From Adineta ricciae (lineage: Eukaryota > Rotifera > Eurotatoria > Adinetida > Adinetidae), in NCBI GenBank assembly GCA_905250025.1, contig CAJNOJ010000388.1:20807-84806 (forward strand): a stretch of 64,000 nucleotides of DNA. The letters run 5' to 3'. The translations under genes were made by a program, and so were the position numbers. This document shows positions 1-10,828 of the stretch, piece after piece. The notes under the pieces were generated by a model. That model was not told the DNA's origin. It was given only the letters and a program-made list of their open reading frames with translations, and ran no database searches. How positions within the stretch are numbered: the first letter of the stretch is position 1; every line of letters begins with the position of its first letter.

Positions 1-974
1 TATCAAGAAAATATCTTCGCAACTAGAAGAATTATGTGTACGACGAGATTTTGACCTGACTTATCTTAACGCTAATCGATGGGAAATGTTGATAACGGAC
101 TTTCTACCACATCTAAAAAGATTCACATACAATTGCTTTGGAAGCAATTCAAGAGTGCTTAAAGATCGAAATCTGGGTGAAGTTATACATCGATTCATTT
201 CACCGTTCTGGATAAATAAACGATGGATGTTAGATTTTGTAATTAACTATGTTGTGATTTATTTCTCTGTTTGTTCAACAAAGTAAACTCTTACAAATTA
301 TTTTCAATCAATTCTGATTGTTTATGTGGTTTTTTTTAAATAGAAAAACATGCTTTGATTTTGGAGAGACCATTGTGAAGTATCCAAAGTCAGACGAATA
401 TGTCGATCAAAGACAAAGTAGTCCAACCTGTGAACTCACGATGGATCGTTTTCTTTCCAGTATTGAACGGAACCAATCGTTCTTGCGTGACTGTGAATGC
501 ATCTTTAATTCAGTTAAATTTACTCATTTAACGATCAATTGTCACGAGATTTCTTCGCAAATACTCACTCAAATTATCCAATTGTTACCGCATCTCAACT
601 CATTGCATATCTTATCAATATGGTCTATCGAAACCAGTGTTCTTCCGCCGATGTCAGTCGAAAATAAAATAACAAAAGTCAAACTCACGCAGATGACTAG
701 GATGGACAATGTGACATTTCTTCTTTCGCTTTGTCCGTCTATGGAATATTTTCAAGTAAATCTCTCCGACCGGAAGAATGTGAAAAAGCTCGTTCAATTG
801 ATTCTACAGGAGGTCGACGTGTATGTTCCTCTTCTCTCTTATTTATGTGTCAATATTCCCAGTAATGACGAACAACTACTGAACGAATTACGAACATTGA
901 TCGATACTAAACATCTATTAGAGAACTACACAATGAGACGAATTAATGATAATTTGATTTTGAAAAAGCACTAA
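1..974 (+). CDS. F-box/LRR-like protein, 3' part (two exons visible)
   Basis: The frame is open from the first bases (codons from position 2) and continues after a 61-bp GT-AG phase-2 intron at 283-343, which joins ...FSVCST to KKTCFDFGE without a shift. About 300 residues are visible and the gene starts upstream of the window. The protein is rich in Leu, Ile, His and Cys with short amphipathic segments (for example LTHLTINCH-like and LLPHLNSLHIL) recalling the irregular leucine-rich repeats of F-box substrate receptors, of which bdelloid-type genomes carry many. The F-box itself would lie upstream and is not seen, so the family call is inference. No break is visible. Stop is TAA at 972-974. 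Confidence 0.5.
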
Positions 975-1392
975 TCTTGATCTATTGATAATCATATTTT
1001 GATTGAACAAATTGGAAAACAAATAAGATATGGATACTTTTTCAATACTTACATTCTGAAGATATTTATAAAGGATTGTGTTCCGTATTTTCACTGTGAA
1101 AGAATTCGTTTAGTCTTACGGTACTTACTCATTCATCAATAGATCTGTTCTCGTAGTGCATCAAATTGAAACACTAAAGGAAACTCCCGAAACGTAACTA
1201 TTTAGAAACAAGATTAATTCTAGAGACTATTCGAGGGCTTTTAACTCTTCACGAACGCTTCTAAAGCCATCGAGAAATGATAGAACAAGAGCAACACGTC
1301 ACAAAAATTATTTTTCTGAATGATTAATCTTCTAATCCTTTCACTCGTTTCTTCTTTTTTGCAACGAAAACATAACATCACACATCTTACAA
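975..1392. other. Intergenic, AT-rich
   Basis: No coding signal, RNA gene or repeat recognised between the F-box/LRR-like gene and the receptor remnant. Confidence 0.6.
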
Positions 1393-2111
1393 ATGTCATC
1401 TACCGTCGATGTGCAAACAACTATTAAGGCCACTCATTGGCTGAACTATGTTTTCGCAATCCCAATGATCATCTTTGGACTCATCGGATCAATCTTAACA
1501 GCTTTAGTTTTTGCCAGACGCCGAGCATTTTGGCAAAATCCAATCATCACAACAATTCATCGTCTGATTGTTCTTGCGAATGGATTTGGAATAGTTTTAT
1601 GCTGCTCTGAAGAACCGTTTCCATAATATGAAAACTGTTCGTCTAGCAATTTGTGAAACGATCCTTTTGTGGCTAATTTTCTGAACTTTCCAATAATTCG
1701 TGCACAATGAATAATTATTATGCTCGATTGCTCAAGATTTATGTCGTAACACCCTTGTTCTTCACTGTGATTCCAGTGACTCTGATCATCATTGTTCTGC
1801 AAGGAATGATTCGAAACATTCGTCAACTTACACTGAACAGTTGTCAACAAGATCGGTTCGAACGACAAATTCGTCGAATGTTGATTGTTCAACGAATTCT
1901 CCTCGCAGCATCAGGATTTCCATTTGCATTGGAATCCGCTTATCTCCATGCCACAAGCACAACACAAAAGTCAAGTCTTCACAAGACAGTTGAAAATCTT
2001 TTTTTACAGATCCTTCGCTTCGTTTTCCATATGAATTTCGTTGGAACGTTGTATTTTTATTTATATATTTCGAGTGAGAAGTGCGAAAAATACTCCAAGA
2101 GTTATTTATGA
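1393..2111 (+). pseudogene. Rhodopsin-like seven-helix receptor, degenerate
   Basis: The first segment (ATG at 1393) encodes a short extracellular N-terminus and a clear first helix (FAIPMIIFGLIGSILTALVF) followed by a basic loop, then shifts frame near 1620. The second segment (1707-2111) encodes a helix-5-like stretch (FFTVIPVTLIIIVLQGMI), a basic loop and helices resembling 6 and 7. Helices 2 to 4 are missing and the parts are in different frames, so a functional seven-helix protein is not encoded. The layout matches the large chemoreceptor-like family whose remnants recur at 27.6, 46.1 and 55 kb in this window. An intact spliced gene is unlikely because no GT-AG intron restores the missing helices. 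Confidence 0.65.
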
Positions 2112-2697
2112 AATTTTGTTAGTACAATATGATTGCTCCTGCAAGAGTTACTGCTGACAATCAAATGGTTTTATCAGCATTGAACTCTTCAAATCCGACT
2201 TGAGACTTATTTCTAGTGAACTAAGTTCATGTTGACAACTTCTAAACAATTCTTCGCGTGTGCTTGTTTTGTATCTTTAGAATTTTCCTCGAAATGCTGA
2301 ATACACTCGGATACGATTGATCGAAACGAAGTTGTTACCGATTAAATAAAACAAATGTTTTCTAACATTCCGAGTATGTTTTTCGTAAGAGAATGATTCA
2401 TACCGTGGAATAACTTCAATTCAACTTCCTTGTTTTCTCTTTCCTAATTTACAGTGATTCATGTATTATTCAGTATGATGATCTGTTCCTGCTCTAATTA
2501 GGTGTATAATATCCTATTGAGTAACCTAATATTTATTTATGAAAAACAGATTTTTCAAGAAAAATGAGTAACCATAGACGAATATCGAAAAGATAATAGA
2601 TTGCACGTGGGCTTATTTACAGAGTAAATATGAGTCGTTTAACTTTTGTATATTTAAAGGGAAGAATTTATCTTTTCAAAGTATTTCGTGAGATAAT
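2112..2697. other. Intergenic, AT-rich
   Basis: Nothing recognised; short ORFs here do not resemble coding sequence. Confidence 0.6.
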
Positions 2698-3020
2698 ATG
2701 ACGAATGTTAACAATACTGAAGCAGTTACAAATATACGTATGGAACAAATTGATCAAGAACGCATTTGCAATGATGAAAATGTGCCCAAAGAATTGTTCT
2801 GTCCGATATTTTCTGTAGATTATTATGGCGGCCGCATTCTTGTGAAACGTGTCAAAATCTTTTTTGTGAAAGTTGTATTTCGAAATGGCTTCGAACGAAT
2901 ACGAGATGTCCATTTGGTTGCAAAGAAATACGATCTTATGATACATTAGAAGGACATCAACTAAACTGTCATTTTGGACTAAAATGCTTACGAGACAGAC
3001 AGCTTAAAACAATTGCATGA
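2698..3020 (+). pseudogene. RING-finger (TRAF-type) protein, frameshifted
   Basis: The ATG-initiated frame runs to about 2840 (ending around LFCPIFSVDYYGG) and then loses sense. In the next frame the sequence continues SCETCQNLFCESCISKWLR and then CPFGCKE, which is the Cys/His spacing of a C3HC4 RING followed by the first Cys of a TRAF-type zinc finger (LEGHQLNCHFG). The first zinc pair also looks damaged: CPIF instead of CPIC. This frame ends at TGA 3018-3020. RING proteins of this class are E3 ubiquitin ligases; this copy is probably dead. No intron with GT-AG ends bridges the two frames. Confidence 0.6.
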
Positions 3021-3440
3021 GTTTTAAACTGGCCGAGAACCAGCATATTCCAATGTTAATGCATTGCTTTTCTTTTTCTGCGATTTTGATCCAAAAAGAA
3101 AACGTCGACAGAGTAAATTTCGATTGTTTTTCTTGGATATTCATGCGTCGGTCGTCGCGATTGTAACTTTTATTGACATTACTAACATCCATATATTTGC
3201 AATCATTCTTTTGACGATGTAGGTGCATAGTTGTAATGAGAATAAGTTCACTCAAAACGAGTTAGAGCAGAAGAAAAGGTTGTCACAGTTTGGTAACCCG
3301 GTGAAAACTCATCTCGTTAGGTTCTATTTTGCGGCAGTTCTTGAGTTAGAAAATTTCTTCATCATTTGAATGTCAAAAAGTTGAATATATTTGATCTTTT
3401 CAGATCTATCGAATAAAGGACAAATTGATCAACATTATTC
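3021..3440. other. Intergenic
   Basis: No gene recognised. A minus-strand ORF at 3004-3255 has no family resemblance and mostly overlaps non-coding DNA. Confidence 0.5.
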
Positions 3441-4469
3441 ATGGGCACACATAACGGTTGGTCGTTAAGATATGCATTCTTTGCTGGTCTGTTAATTGTC
3501 ATTTCCCTGTTGTACATTTTTTACCACCCGAAGATAATTGGTATTCAAAAACTGACTTGTCTCACTCCTGTTAATGAAACAAAGAGAGATCGACATTTTC
3601 TTGAAGCAACCACATCGGAGGGTTGCAACGTCGATAAACTACTTTTACAAAAATGTTCACATTCAGAATTCGTTAGCTTACGGGCAGATCGACGTATAGC
3701 TGCAAATCCAAATGCAATCTTCGTCCAGAATGCTCGTGTTATAGACCTCAACGACGGATACTTTTATTAATGTCGATGATATATTGTATGGTTATGACGT
3801 TTTGTTTGAAAACGATTATTTGTTTACCGCTTCATCCTGGTTAGGCGTACAATATCAGTCAACTCCAAATGATGCAATGGTGTTTCAACAATTAATCTGG
3901 GGAATCAAGCCCGATCTGATCATTGACTTAGGGACGAATTTTGGTGGTTCAGCAGTATTCTTTGCATCGATCATGTCATTCCATAGTGAGGCTGGGATCG
4001 TTCTGACGATTGATCGCAAGTCGTTCACAATGGATTGGGTTTCCGATAGAAGAACGTTGTGTAAAGATTGTGTCAATGCAACCGATAATAAACTATGGAA
4101 AACATATTTTCATTTCATTCAAAGATCTACAAATGATGTTAGTGTATTAGCGGAAGTTAAAAAGTACGTGGCAAACGCAAGAACTGTGTTTATAAGTCAC
4201 GATGCTGCTCATGACTGCGATTCAGTTTATGAAGATTTATAATAAACTATGCTGAATTCGTTAGTGTTAATTCGTACATGATAGTACAAGACACGAAATT
4301 AGATCGAATGAAGATTCCCTCTAGAGGTCCACTAGCTGGTGTAAGAAAATTCTTGGACTATCAAAACACAAGTGCTCAAAGTTTGAAATACCGATTTGAA
4401 GTGGATCGGTCAGCAAAAGCCTTTTATTATACACATCATGCACATGGCTGGCTAAAACGAGTCAAATGA
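3441..4469 (+). pseudogene. CmcI-like O-methyltransferase, membrane-anchored, two frameshifts
   Basis: Three frames together spell one protein. It begins with a signal anchor (helix near residues 9-28), followed after a frameshift near 3750-3760 by a domain of the cephalosporin hydroxylase/rhamnosyl O-methyltransferase family: STPNDAMVFQQLIW, the SAM-binding strand DLIIDLGTNFGGSAVFFASI, and an ISHDAAHD stretch at the place of the family's DSNH motif. A second shift near 4240 restores the original frame for NSYMIVQDTKLD, GPLAGVRKFL and the C-terminal GWLKRVK. The shifts are +1 and -1, so the net frame is kept. Family members methylate small molecules or sugars in bacteria; a bacterial origin by transfer is inferred. 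Sequencing error at two places is the alternative to a pseudogene. Confidence 0.7.
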
Positions 4470-5251
4470 AGAAAAAAAGACGATCATTACTAAATGGACT
4501 ATATGTGACTCTTTGGATATTTAAAAGAGTTTTTCGCTGACGAGTGTCATTGATGGGAGTGTTAGAAAAGATATGCAATTTGATTATCATTGACGTTTTT
4601 AATATTTTAGTAATTATATTTCCAGAGGGATATGCCTCGTGCGTAAATGTCGAAATGTCTTTATATTGAATAAATCGAATACTTCGTTATCTGATGAGCA
4701 ATGTGAATCGGACTTAGGACAACTCCAAAGTTCGAACAAAAAAAAGACGATTTCCCGGAAAGAAATTCCTAAAATACTTTTGAGAAATAATAACGACGAT
4801 ACAGAGTCAAAATATGATTAATTCAACACCAACTATATATTTCTTGTTAGTACGCTTCTAAATGCCAAAACTTCATGGAATTATGAAAAAATATTTTAGT
4901 AGTTTTGGCAATGAAACACTGCGAAGGAAAGAAGGAGAGGCAAATTTTTCGCTTTTCGATATATTTACCTGAGAGGATCCAAAATCGATAGAAAGGAAGT
5001 GATAAGCACCAGTGTAACCGATGCAATTATGTTAATTATAAGAGTAGAGAGCAATGTTTACTATATGTTTTCAGTATTTAAAAAAGTACTATAGACACAT
5101 TGAAAAAAGACTATTCAATCTAATGAATATTTTTGTTTTTCAGACAAACAACCTTGACGGCGTAATAATTAAGTTTAAAATAAGAACGTCGTTTAGCTAT
5201 GCAATATATATATATAAGCAAAGATAAATATATTTTTTCAAAACATTCGAA
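4470..5251. other. Intergenic
   Basis: No clear gene. An open frame at about 4632-4821 preceded by an AG-ending pyrimidine-poor stretch could be a last exon rich in Ser, Asn and Lys, but no upstream exon or homologue was recognised. A TATA-like run (tatatatataagc) lies near 5206-5219, about 35 bp before the next ATG, and may belong to the promoter of the following gene. Confidence 0.4.
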
Positions 5252-5897
5252 ATGCTAGCTCATTCTGTACAACGCGGTGGTCGCCATCCAATCGGTTATG
5301 GACGAGGATTGACACCAATTGATTACAAATGGAAAGCCCTTTGGCCATCTCTTCTCTCTACAATTATCGGTGCTTTAATTGTATTATCTGGTCTACTCCT
5401 TTTCGTTCTCGAAATTGCATCTCTTGGTGAGTTTTTAGAACACATTTTTTTAGACGAATAAATCTTTTTCAGGTCTTCTCGGTAAAATCGGAATCACACC
5501 TAGTCTCTATGGATGTGCCGTTGGAATTTGGGCAGGACTATTCATCATGGCAGCTGGTGTCCTCATTCTTATGATCGGTAGGTTGTCACTTAATATATCG
5601 ACTGAATAAGACGAGTTTCGTTTAGCATACATGAAATCTGTTCGTTTATGGGCGTTGATAGCGTTTTGTGCAACTGTTGCTGCGACTATTTTTGCTATCA
5701 TTGATTTTTCGATCGTTGCTGCAAGAGTTGCTGATTTAAGATCAGTGGGTGCCTTTGATAGTATTTTCACTGATCTTAAAAGTGTTGCTGGACTCAACGG
5801 AGCACAACTTGCTTTTGGTCTTGTTGCTTTTCTTCTTTGTCTAGCTTTTATTGGTCTTTATGTCCACATCTATATGAAAATTAGAAAATACAGATAG
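5252..5897 (+). CDS. Four-helix membrane protein (MS4A-like topology)
   Basis: Three exons (5252-5426, 5473-5577, 5626-5897) are joined by GT-AG phase-1 introns of 46 and 48 bp, giving 183 residues. Four hydrophobic helices are visible: roughly residues 33-56, 70-93, 97-120 and 153-175, with a short basic N-terminus (QRGGRHPIGYGRG) and a short charged C-tail (KIRKYR). The first two helices are close together and the largest loop lies between helices 3 and 4, as in MS4A/CD20-like or claudin-like tetraspans, but no family signature was seen. It is probably a plasma- or vesicle-membrane protein. The TATA-like run 35 bp upstream and an AATAAA just after the stop (about 5901) support an intact gene. 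Confidence 0.75.
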
Positions 5898-6518
5898 AGC
5901 CAATAAAGACATTTTATTTTTGATTTTTATTAGTAGTGTTGCATTTTCTTAAATAAAAATTTCCTTCTCAATTTAGTCTCATGTTTTCTAACAAATTCTT
6001 TGTTTTATCTTCATGAATATCGATCATAGCGGAGAATGTGAGATAAACCACGAGACCATGAGAAAGAATACGCATCATGATACAATATTTGTATTTTTAA
6101 TTAGGATACTAATTGCCTATGAAAAACGTTTTATAATGTTTACTAAATTAGGTGTGGCGTAGATTTTTCATTTGACAACTGACATTTATCTTTGTGGATA
6201 TGATTGTGCAATTTTCAAACGAAAAATCTGAGTCAGCTATTAGTTCTCTTCTCACATTCAGTTATAGAGAGAATCGACCGATTCAAGGTCATTTCTTCTT
6301 CGTTGCATGTAACTCCACGGCGAGGAGCCTTTTTGAACTCAATGACCTGATTACTAGCAGAAAAGAGAAAAGAAATCTCTCCTATTAACAGCTCCTCTAT
6401 CAGTGCACTATTCTTCTAAGTCACGAGTGAAATAACGTGAACAGCGAAGAAAGTTAATATCGCATTCTCTCGTTTCTTTTCTTTAAACATTCACTTTTTT
6501 ACTTTACAAACCAACAAC
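5898..6518. other. Intergenic with AATAAA signals
   Basis: Holds the polyadenylation-type signal of the preceding gene. The ORF at 6194-6388 has no recognisable features and is not called. Confidence 0.5.
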
Positions 6519-6746
6519 ATGTCGTCGGAATCATCCAACAAAGACACTGCCGCAGATGGAACAACATACGGTGACACAACCGGCAAAGCTGGTACTGCAT
6601 AACACGGTGGATCAGGTGGTGCTGGTGCTCCTAACATTACCGGCACTCATGGAGCACCATCAGGAGGTGGAACAACAACAACACACCCTACAGACAATCC
6701 CGATCATGGTGACAAATCTGAACATAGTGCTGGTTCGAATAATTAA
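6519..6746 (+). pseudogene. Small Gly/Thr-rich disordered protein with internal TAA
   Basis: From ATG 6519 the frame reads 27 hydrophilic codons (MSSESSNKDTAADGTT...), meets TAA at 6600-6602, then continues in the same frame for 47 more codons of equal composition (HGGSGGAGAPN..., GGGTTTTHP, ending AGSNN) to TAA 6746. The downstream part has the same Gly, Thr, Ser, Asp, His bias, so the first stop is probably a nonsense change in a 74-residue disordered protein. It lies convergent to a similar small gene at 6871-7116. Function is not recognised; such proteins are sometimes stress- or desiccation-related, which is only a guess here. Confidence 0.45.
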
Positions 6747-6870
6747 ACACATAAAAAACATTTTTCTATTGATATTCATGCAATACAGTTCTTTTTTGAT
6801 TAAAAATGAATAGATGTTTATTTTTAAATCAATAAAGCTTGATTACTATTAAAAAGATCTGCTTTTTTTT

Positions 6871-7116
6871 CTATATGCACTGTTTATTAACATGGGGAAT
6901 TCCACCTCCCCACGAATCACCGTGTTTATCAATGGGCGCTTTTTCTTGCGTATCGTTGTTGACAGTATCCAATGATGTCGATGCATCCGTACTTTTGCCA
7001 GTACCAATAAGATTTGTTGAACCACCTGCAGTTCCAATAGTGCCAGACGGAGCGTTGTTATTTTTCTCGGGAAGGTTGTTTAAGGACGAATCGGCTTTCT
7101 GTGTCGGTGACGACAT
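6871..7116 (-). CDS. Small Ser/Asn/Gly-rich disordered protein, 81 aa
   Basis: ATG at 7116 opens an uninterrupted 81-codon frame. The product is hydrophilic and low in hydrophobic residues, with runs such as SLNNLPEKNNNAPSGT and GKSTDASTSLDT, and a C-terminal KHGDSWGGG stretch that loosely recalls the DHGDKSEH of the convergent gene at 6519-6746. No signal peptide, helix or domain was seen. Both begin MSS and are about 75-81 residues, suggesting they are diverged relatives. Role unknown. Confidence 0.4.
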   Translation of the reverse strand: MSSPTQKADSSLNNLPEKNNNAPSGTIGTAGGSTNLIGTGKSTDASTSLDTVNNDTQEKAPIDKHGDSWGGGIPHVNKQCI

Positions 7117-7299
7117 GGCGATAGAAACAAATAGTAAAAGATAAATGAATCTAAATATATTTTCACTTGATGATCAGCACAAGAGAACAGAAAAAAGAAC
7201 GTTTTGCTTTTCTTTATCGAAGGTCCACGTGTCACACAATATCGTCGTATTTTTCGAGAAGATTAGTCAAAGTGAGTCCATCCTGAATAAAATTCTAAG

Positions 7300-8002
7300 A
7301 GAGAAAATCAACTTCTTCATGACGAGAATTCATCCAGTCCTTCTTGCCAATAGTGATGTACAAAACCTTTCCGATGAAACGTTCATTTAGCGGAATTGAA
7401 TAAAGATTTCTTTTTGAAACCCATCGATGATTGCTTAATGAATGAATGATCTCCTCATCGATCATCTGCTTTGATGGAATCAATCCACGAATGACCGATG
7501 TGACAGCTAGACATCGTCTATGCTGAGAACCACATATTATCAGTTGATTCTTTCTAACAAACATTTCTCTGATCAGGTTTGATACATCGAATGGTGAGAC
7601 AAGTGTTGGAAGGAAATAATGCACGTTCGAATACGGGCTCATACTTGCGATAAATTTACTTAAGTCACCATTTAGCTGGCCTAGGTCGAGTAGAGAATGT
7701 CGGACGAGTCTATAACGGAAAGTTATCTCTTTTTATCTGAAAATCGAAATCAAGCGGTAAAATCCGATATTGATGTTCGATAACAAATGTCGTCTAAAAC
7801 AATATGATCAAAACAACACGCTATGCATCGAGAGTGTGGCATTGTACGGAATTACATCGTAATCACCAGATCCTGATGATCCGGACAAGCTGTTATTCAT
7901 GAGGGTGAGCAGCGTGTGGTGTACAATTTCCGTTGAATTCATGATAAAAAATAAGATCATTTTCATTGGAAGTCGATTTCCAAAACTAGAAATATCTTTC
8001 AT
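7300..8002 (-). pseudogene. Degenerate beta-tubulin copy
   Basis: Reading the minus strand, fragments in order match beta-tubulin: DVIPYNATLSMHS (VEPYNATLS region) near 7850-7810, LDDICYRT (LYDICFRT) near 7765, LGQLNGDLSKFIASMSPYSN ([15 protein letters not shown]) near 7680-7620, then HYFLPTLVSPF and HRRCLAVTSVIRG matching the [11 protein letters not shown] stretch, to about 7300. Frames change at least twice with stops between, and conserved residues are lost throughout, so this is a dead copy. It lies directly downstream of and in the same orientation as the intact tubulin gene, pointing to an old tandem duplication. The N-terminal GTP-binding third is not seen. Confidence 0.75.
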
Positions 8003-8131
8003 GGAGAAATCTTCTTAAATCAAAACTGTTTCTTCGGCAATTAATACGATTATTCATTTTATTATCAATGTACCAATCAGCACAACAAAGAAAAAGTGTC
8101 GTTAGAATTCAAGTAGAAAAAGCATTTCACT

Positions 8132-9761
8132 TTAAGCCTCTTGTTCCGCATCATCTAAAAAAAGTTCAAATATAACTCACGAAATATGCAAATTTCAGTT
8201 TACCTTCAACTGCTGCGTCTTGATATTGTTGATATTCGCTGATCAGATCATGCATATCCGATTCCGCTTCAGTAAACTCCTACAAACAGATCAAAGTGTC
8301 CACATTTGACTTTTGATCAACATTCAACACAAACCAGTTCGTCCATTCCTTCTCGAAGATACCAATGCACGAAGGCCTTTCGCGCAAACATTGCCTTGAA
8401 TTGTTCAGCAATGCGTTTGAATAACTCTTGGATCGCGGTGTTATTTCCTAAAACGTAAACCACATGAGAATATTTTGGTTTATAGACGTAAAACTTACCG
8501 ATGAAGGTCGCAGACATTTTCAAACCTCGAGGTGGGATGTCACAAACAGCGGTTTTGACATTATTCGGAATCCATTCGACAAAATTTGATGAATTTTTGT
8601 TTTGAATGTTTAAAACTTGTTGCTCGACTTCTTTCATGGACATTTGACCACGGAAGATGGCAGCGACGGTTAAGTATCTTCCATGTCGAGGGTCACACGC
8701 TGCCATTATGTTGTTCACATCGAACATCTGTTGAGTTAATTCCATAACAGTCGAAGCACGATAACCTTCCGATGACCGAGATGTTAATGGAGCAAAACCG
8801 GGAATGAAAAAGTGTAACCGAGGAAATGGAACCATATTTACTGCTAATTTCCGTAAATCGGCATTCAACTGACCGGGAAAGCGAAGACATGTTGTCACAC
8901 CGGACATAGTCAATGAAACTAAATGGTTCAGATCAGGATAAGTCGGCGTTGGCAATTTCAATGTTCGAAAGCAAATGTTATACAACGCTTCATTGTCAAT
9001 ACAGTACGTTTCATCGGTATTTTCCACCAACTGATGGAGGGAAAACGTCGCGTTGTACGGTTCGACAACTGTGTCCGATACTAATGGAGATGGAACCACA
9101 CTGAATGTCATCATGATACCTTTCGAGAAGAAACTCTTGATGAGAGAACTTGACGAGAAGATGAACTTACGATCAGGATATTCTTCACGAACTTTTGAGA
9201 TGAGTAGTGTTCCTAGACCTGATCCAGTTCCACCGCCAAGTGAATGAGTTAGTTGAAAACCTTGAAGACAATCGCATGTTTCCGCTTCTTTACGGATTCT
9301 ATCCAATACGGAATCTACTAACTCAGCACCTTCAGTATAGTGCCCTGTCGCCCAGTTATTTCCCGCCCCGGATTGACCTTAAATTCATTTTTTTTAAATA
9401 TACTCATAAAATTTATCGCAATTAATTACCGAAAACAAAGTTATCCGGACGAAAAAGTGATCCATACTTTCCGCTTCGTACGGAATCCATCGTCCCTGGT
9501 TCAAGATCAACAAGAACAGCACGTGGAACATATTTTCCTTCTTGTTTATTGATTTCATCATAATAAACATTCAGACGTTCTGATTGAAGGTCCGAAGTTC
9601 CGTGATATGTTCCTGTTGTATCAATTCCATGTTCATCGGAGATAATCTCCCAAAACTAGAAACAAACGATGCATCTTTTCTCTCTTTGATGGACTCCGTC
9701 ATACTTTCGCTCCGATTTGATTCCCACATTGTCCCGCTTGTATATGTACGATTTCGCGCAT
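8132..9761 (-). CDS. TUBB: Beta-tubulin
   Basis: Seven exons on the minus strand (9761-9705, 9655-9430, 9377-9171, 9119-8499, 8447-8335, 8279-8204, 8154-8132) with GT-AG introns of 49, 52, 51, 51, 55 and 49 bp give 440 residues. It starts with [19 protein letters not shown], including the MREI autoregulation tetrapeptide, carries the GTP-binding loop GGGTGSG and the VVEPYNAT and [14 protein letters not shown] signatures, and ends in an acidic tail (AAVEDDAEQEA). The product polymerises with alpha-tubulin into microtubules. It is somewhat divergent: SEGYRAST replaces the usual SQQYRALT and REGMDEL the usual GEGMDEM. Two introns are exactly 51 bp, so the genomic frame stays open through them. 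Confidence 0.95.
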
Positions 9762-10053
9762 GATTTTAGTGTTCGAAATGAGGAAGAACGCATACGCATT
9801 TATATTAGTCAGAATATTATCGTTGCACAATATAATGAAAATATTCGATCATCCGGAACGATTTTTGAGTAGGCTTTTTCTCGGCTCTTATACGTAAATC
9901 ACCTTTCATAATAAAATAAATACTAAAAACATAAACGTCTTTTGTGGGTGTTAAATCTTCTACGTATGAAATAAGCTGACATCTTTACTGTAATTTTATC
10001 ATTCGTTGATGCTCTGTCTTCGTTTCTGAGCATTTCTATCAGTGCATTTGGAA

Positions 10054-10828
10054 ATGAATCGAATATCGAAACTCGATTTTGCTGGCTTAAAGAATCTTTT
10101 ATCGTCATCTTTGAAATCTTTCTTAATAAATCCATCATCTGATCTAAAACGTGAAGATGAAACGAATGACTCAGAGTTTTATTCCACACCGCGTTTCGTC
10201 CATCATATAGACGATCGAGCTCGAGCCGTTCTCTCTCAGTTCTACACTTATACAATCAAACAATCACCTGAAACGTTCACTTTGGATTTATGTTCATCGT
10301 GGACTTCGCATTTACCGGAAAATTTCGTTGGTAAATTTCATCGAAGTTCGTTGATCGTAATTTGATGTTTTTATTCAAGGTCGAGTTCATGGTCTTGGAA
10401 TGAATGAGTTAGAATTACGAGAAAATCAATCTTTGAACGAAGGTTACACAGTACAAGATTTAAATTCGAATCCTTCGTTATCGAAATTTTCTTCGAATAC
10501 ATTCGATGCGGTGATCTGCTCTGTTTCGATTGATTATCTCATTCATCCAATCGAAATATTTCACGAAATCGGAAGAATTCTAAAGCCGAATGGTCTATTC
10601 ATAACTTCGTTCTCTAATCGTTGTTTTCCAACGAAAGTTATCCGAAGATGGCTTTCTATGAACGAACCTCAACGCGTCGAATGGGTTGCAAATTATTTCC
10701 TTCAAACAAACATTCACTTCGATCCGAAAACAATCAAAGCCTACTCCTTTTTCGATGGAGAATTCCTACCAACTACAGATAAAGAATTTATTGATCCGAT
10801 GTACATTGTGTTAGGAAACAAAAATTAA
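10054..10828 (+). CDS. SAM-dependent methyltransferase, plant/cyanobacterial type
   Basis: Two exons (10054-10330, 10380-10828) around a 49-bp GT-AG intron give 241 residues. ATG 10054 is chosen because the longer frame has only a GTG upstream. The C-terminal 160 residues are a class I methyltransferase: motif I LDLCSSWTSHLP, VHGLGMNELEL as the acidic second strand, FDAVICSVSIDYL, and ILKPNGLFITSFSNRCFPT. The LCSSW and SNRCFPT wording is typical of a family common in cyanobacteria, algae and plants and rare in animals as far as I know, so transfer from a photosynthetic source is inferred. The substrate is unknown. Its stop overlaps by 4 bp the stop of the convergent transporter gene. Confidence 0.8.

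Noticed and set aside
5206-5219. TATA-type repeat as a microsatellite
   Set aside because: Only a short run; better explained as part of a promoter or chance in AT-rich DNA.
6194-6388. 64-codon ORF near 6.2 kb
   Set aside because: No domain, signal or neighbour support; its composition looks random.
8693-9552. Several plus- and minus-strand ORFs inside the tubulin gene
   Set aside because: They are shadows of the tubulin exons in other frames.
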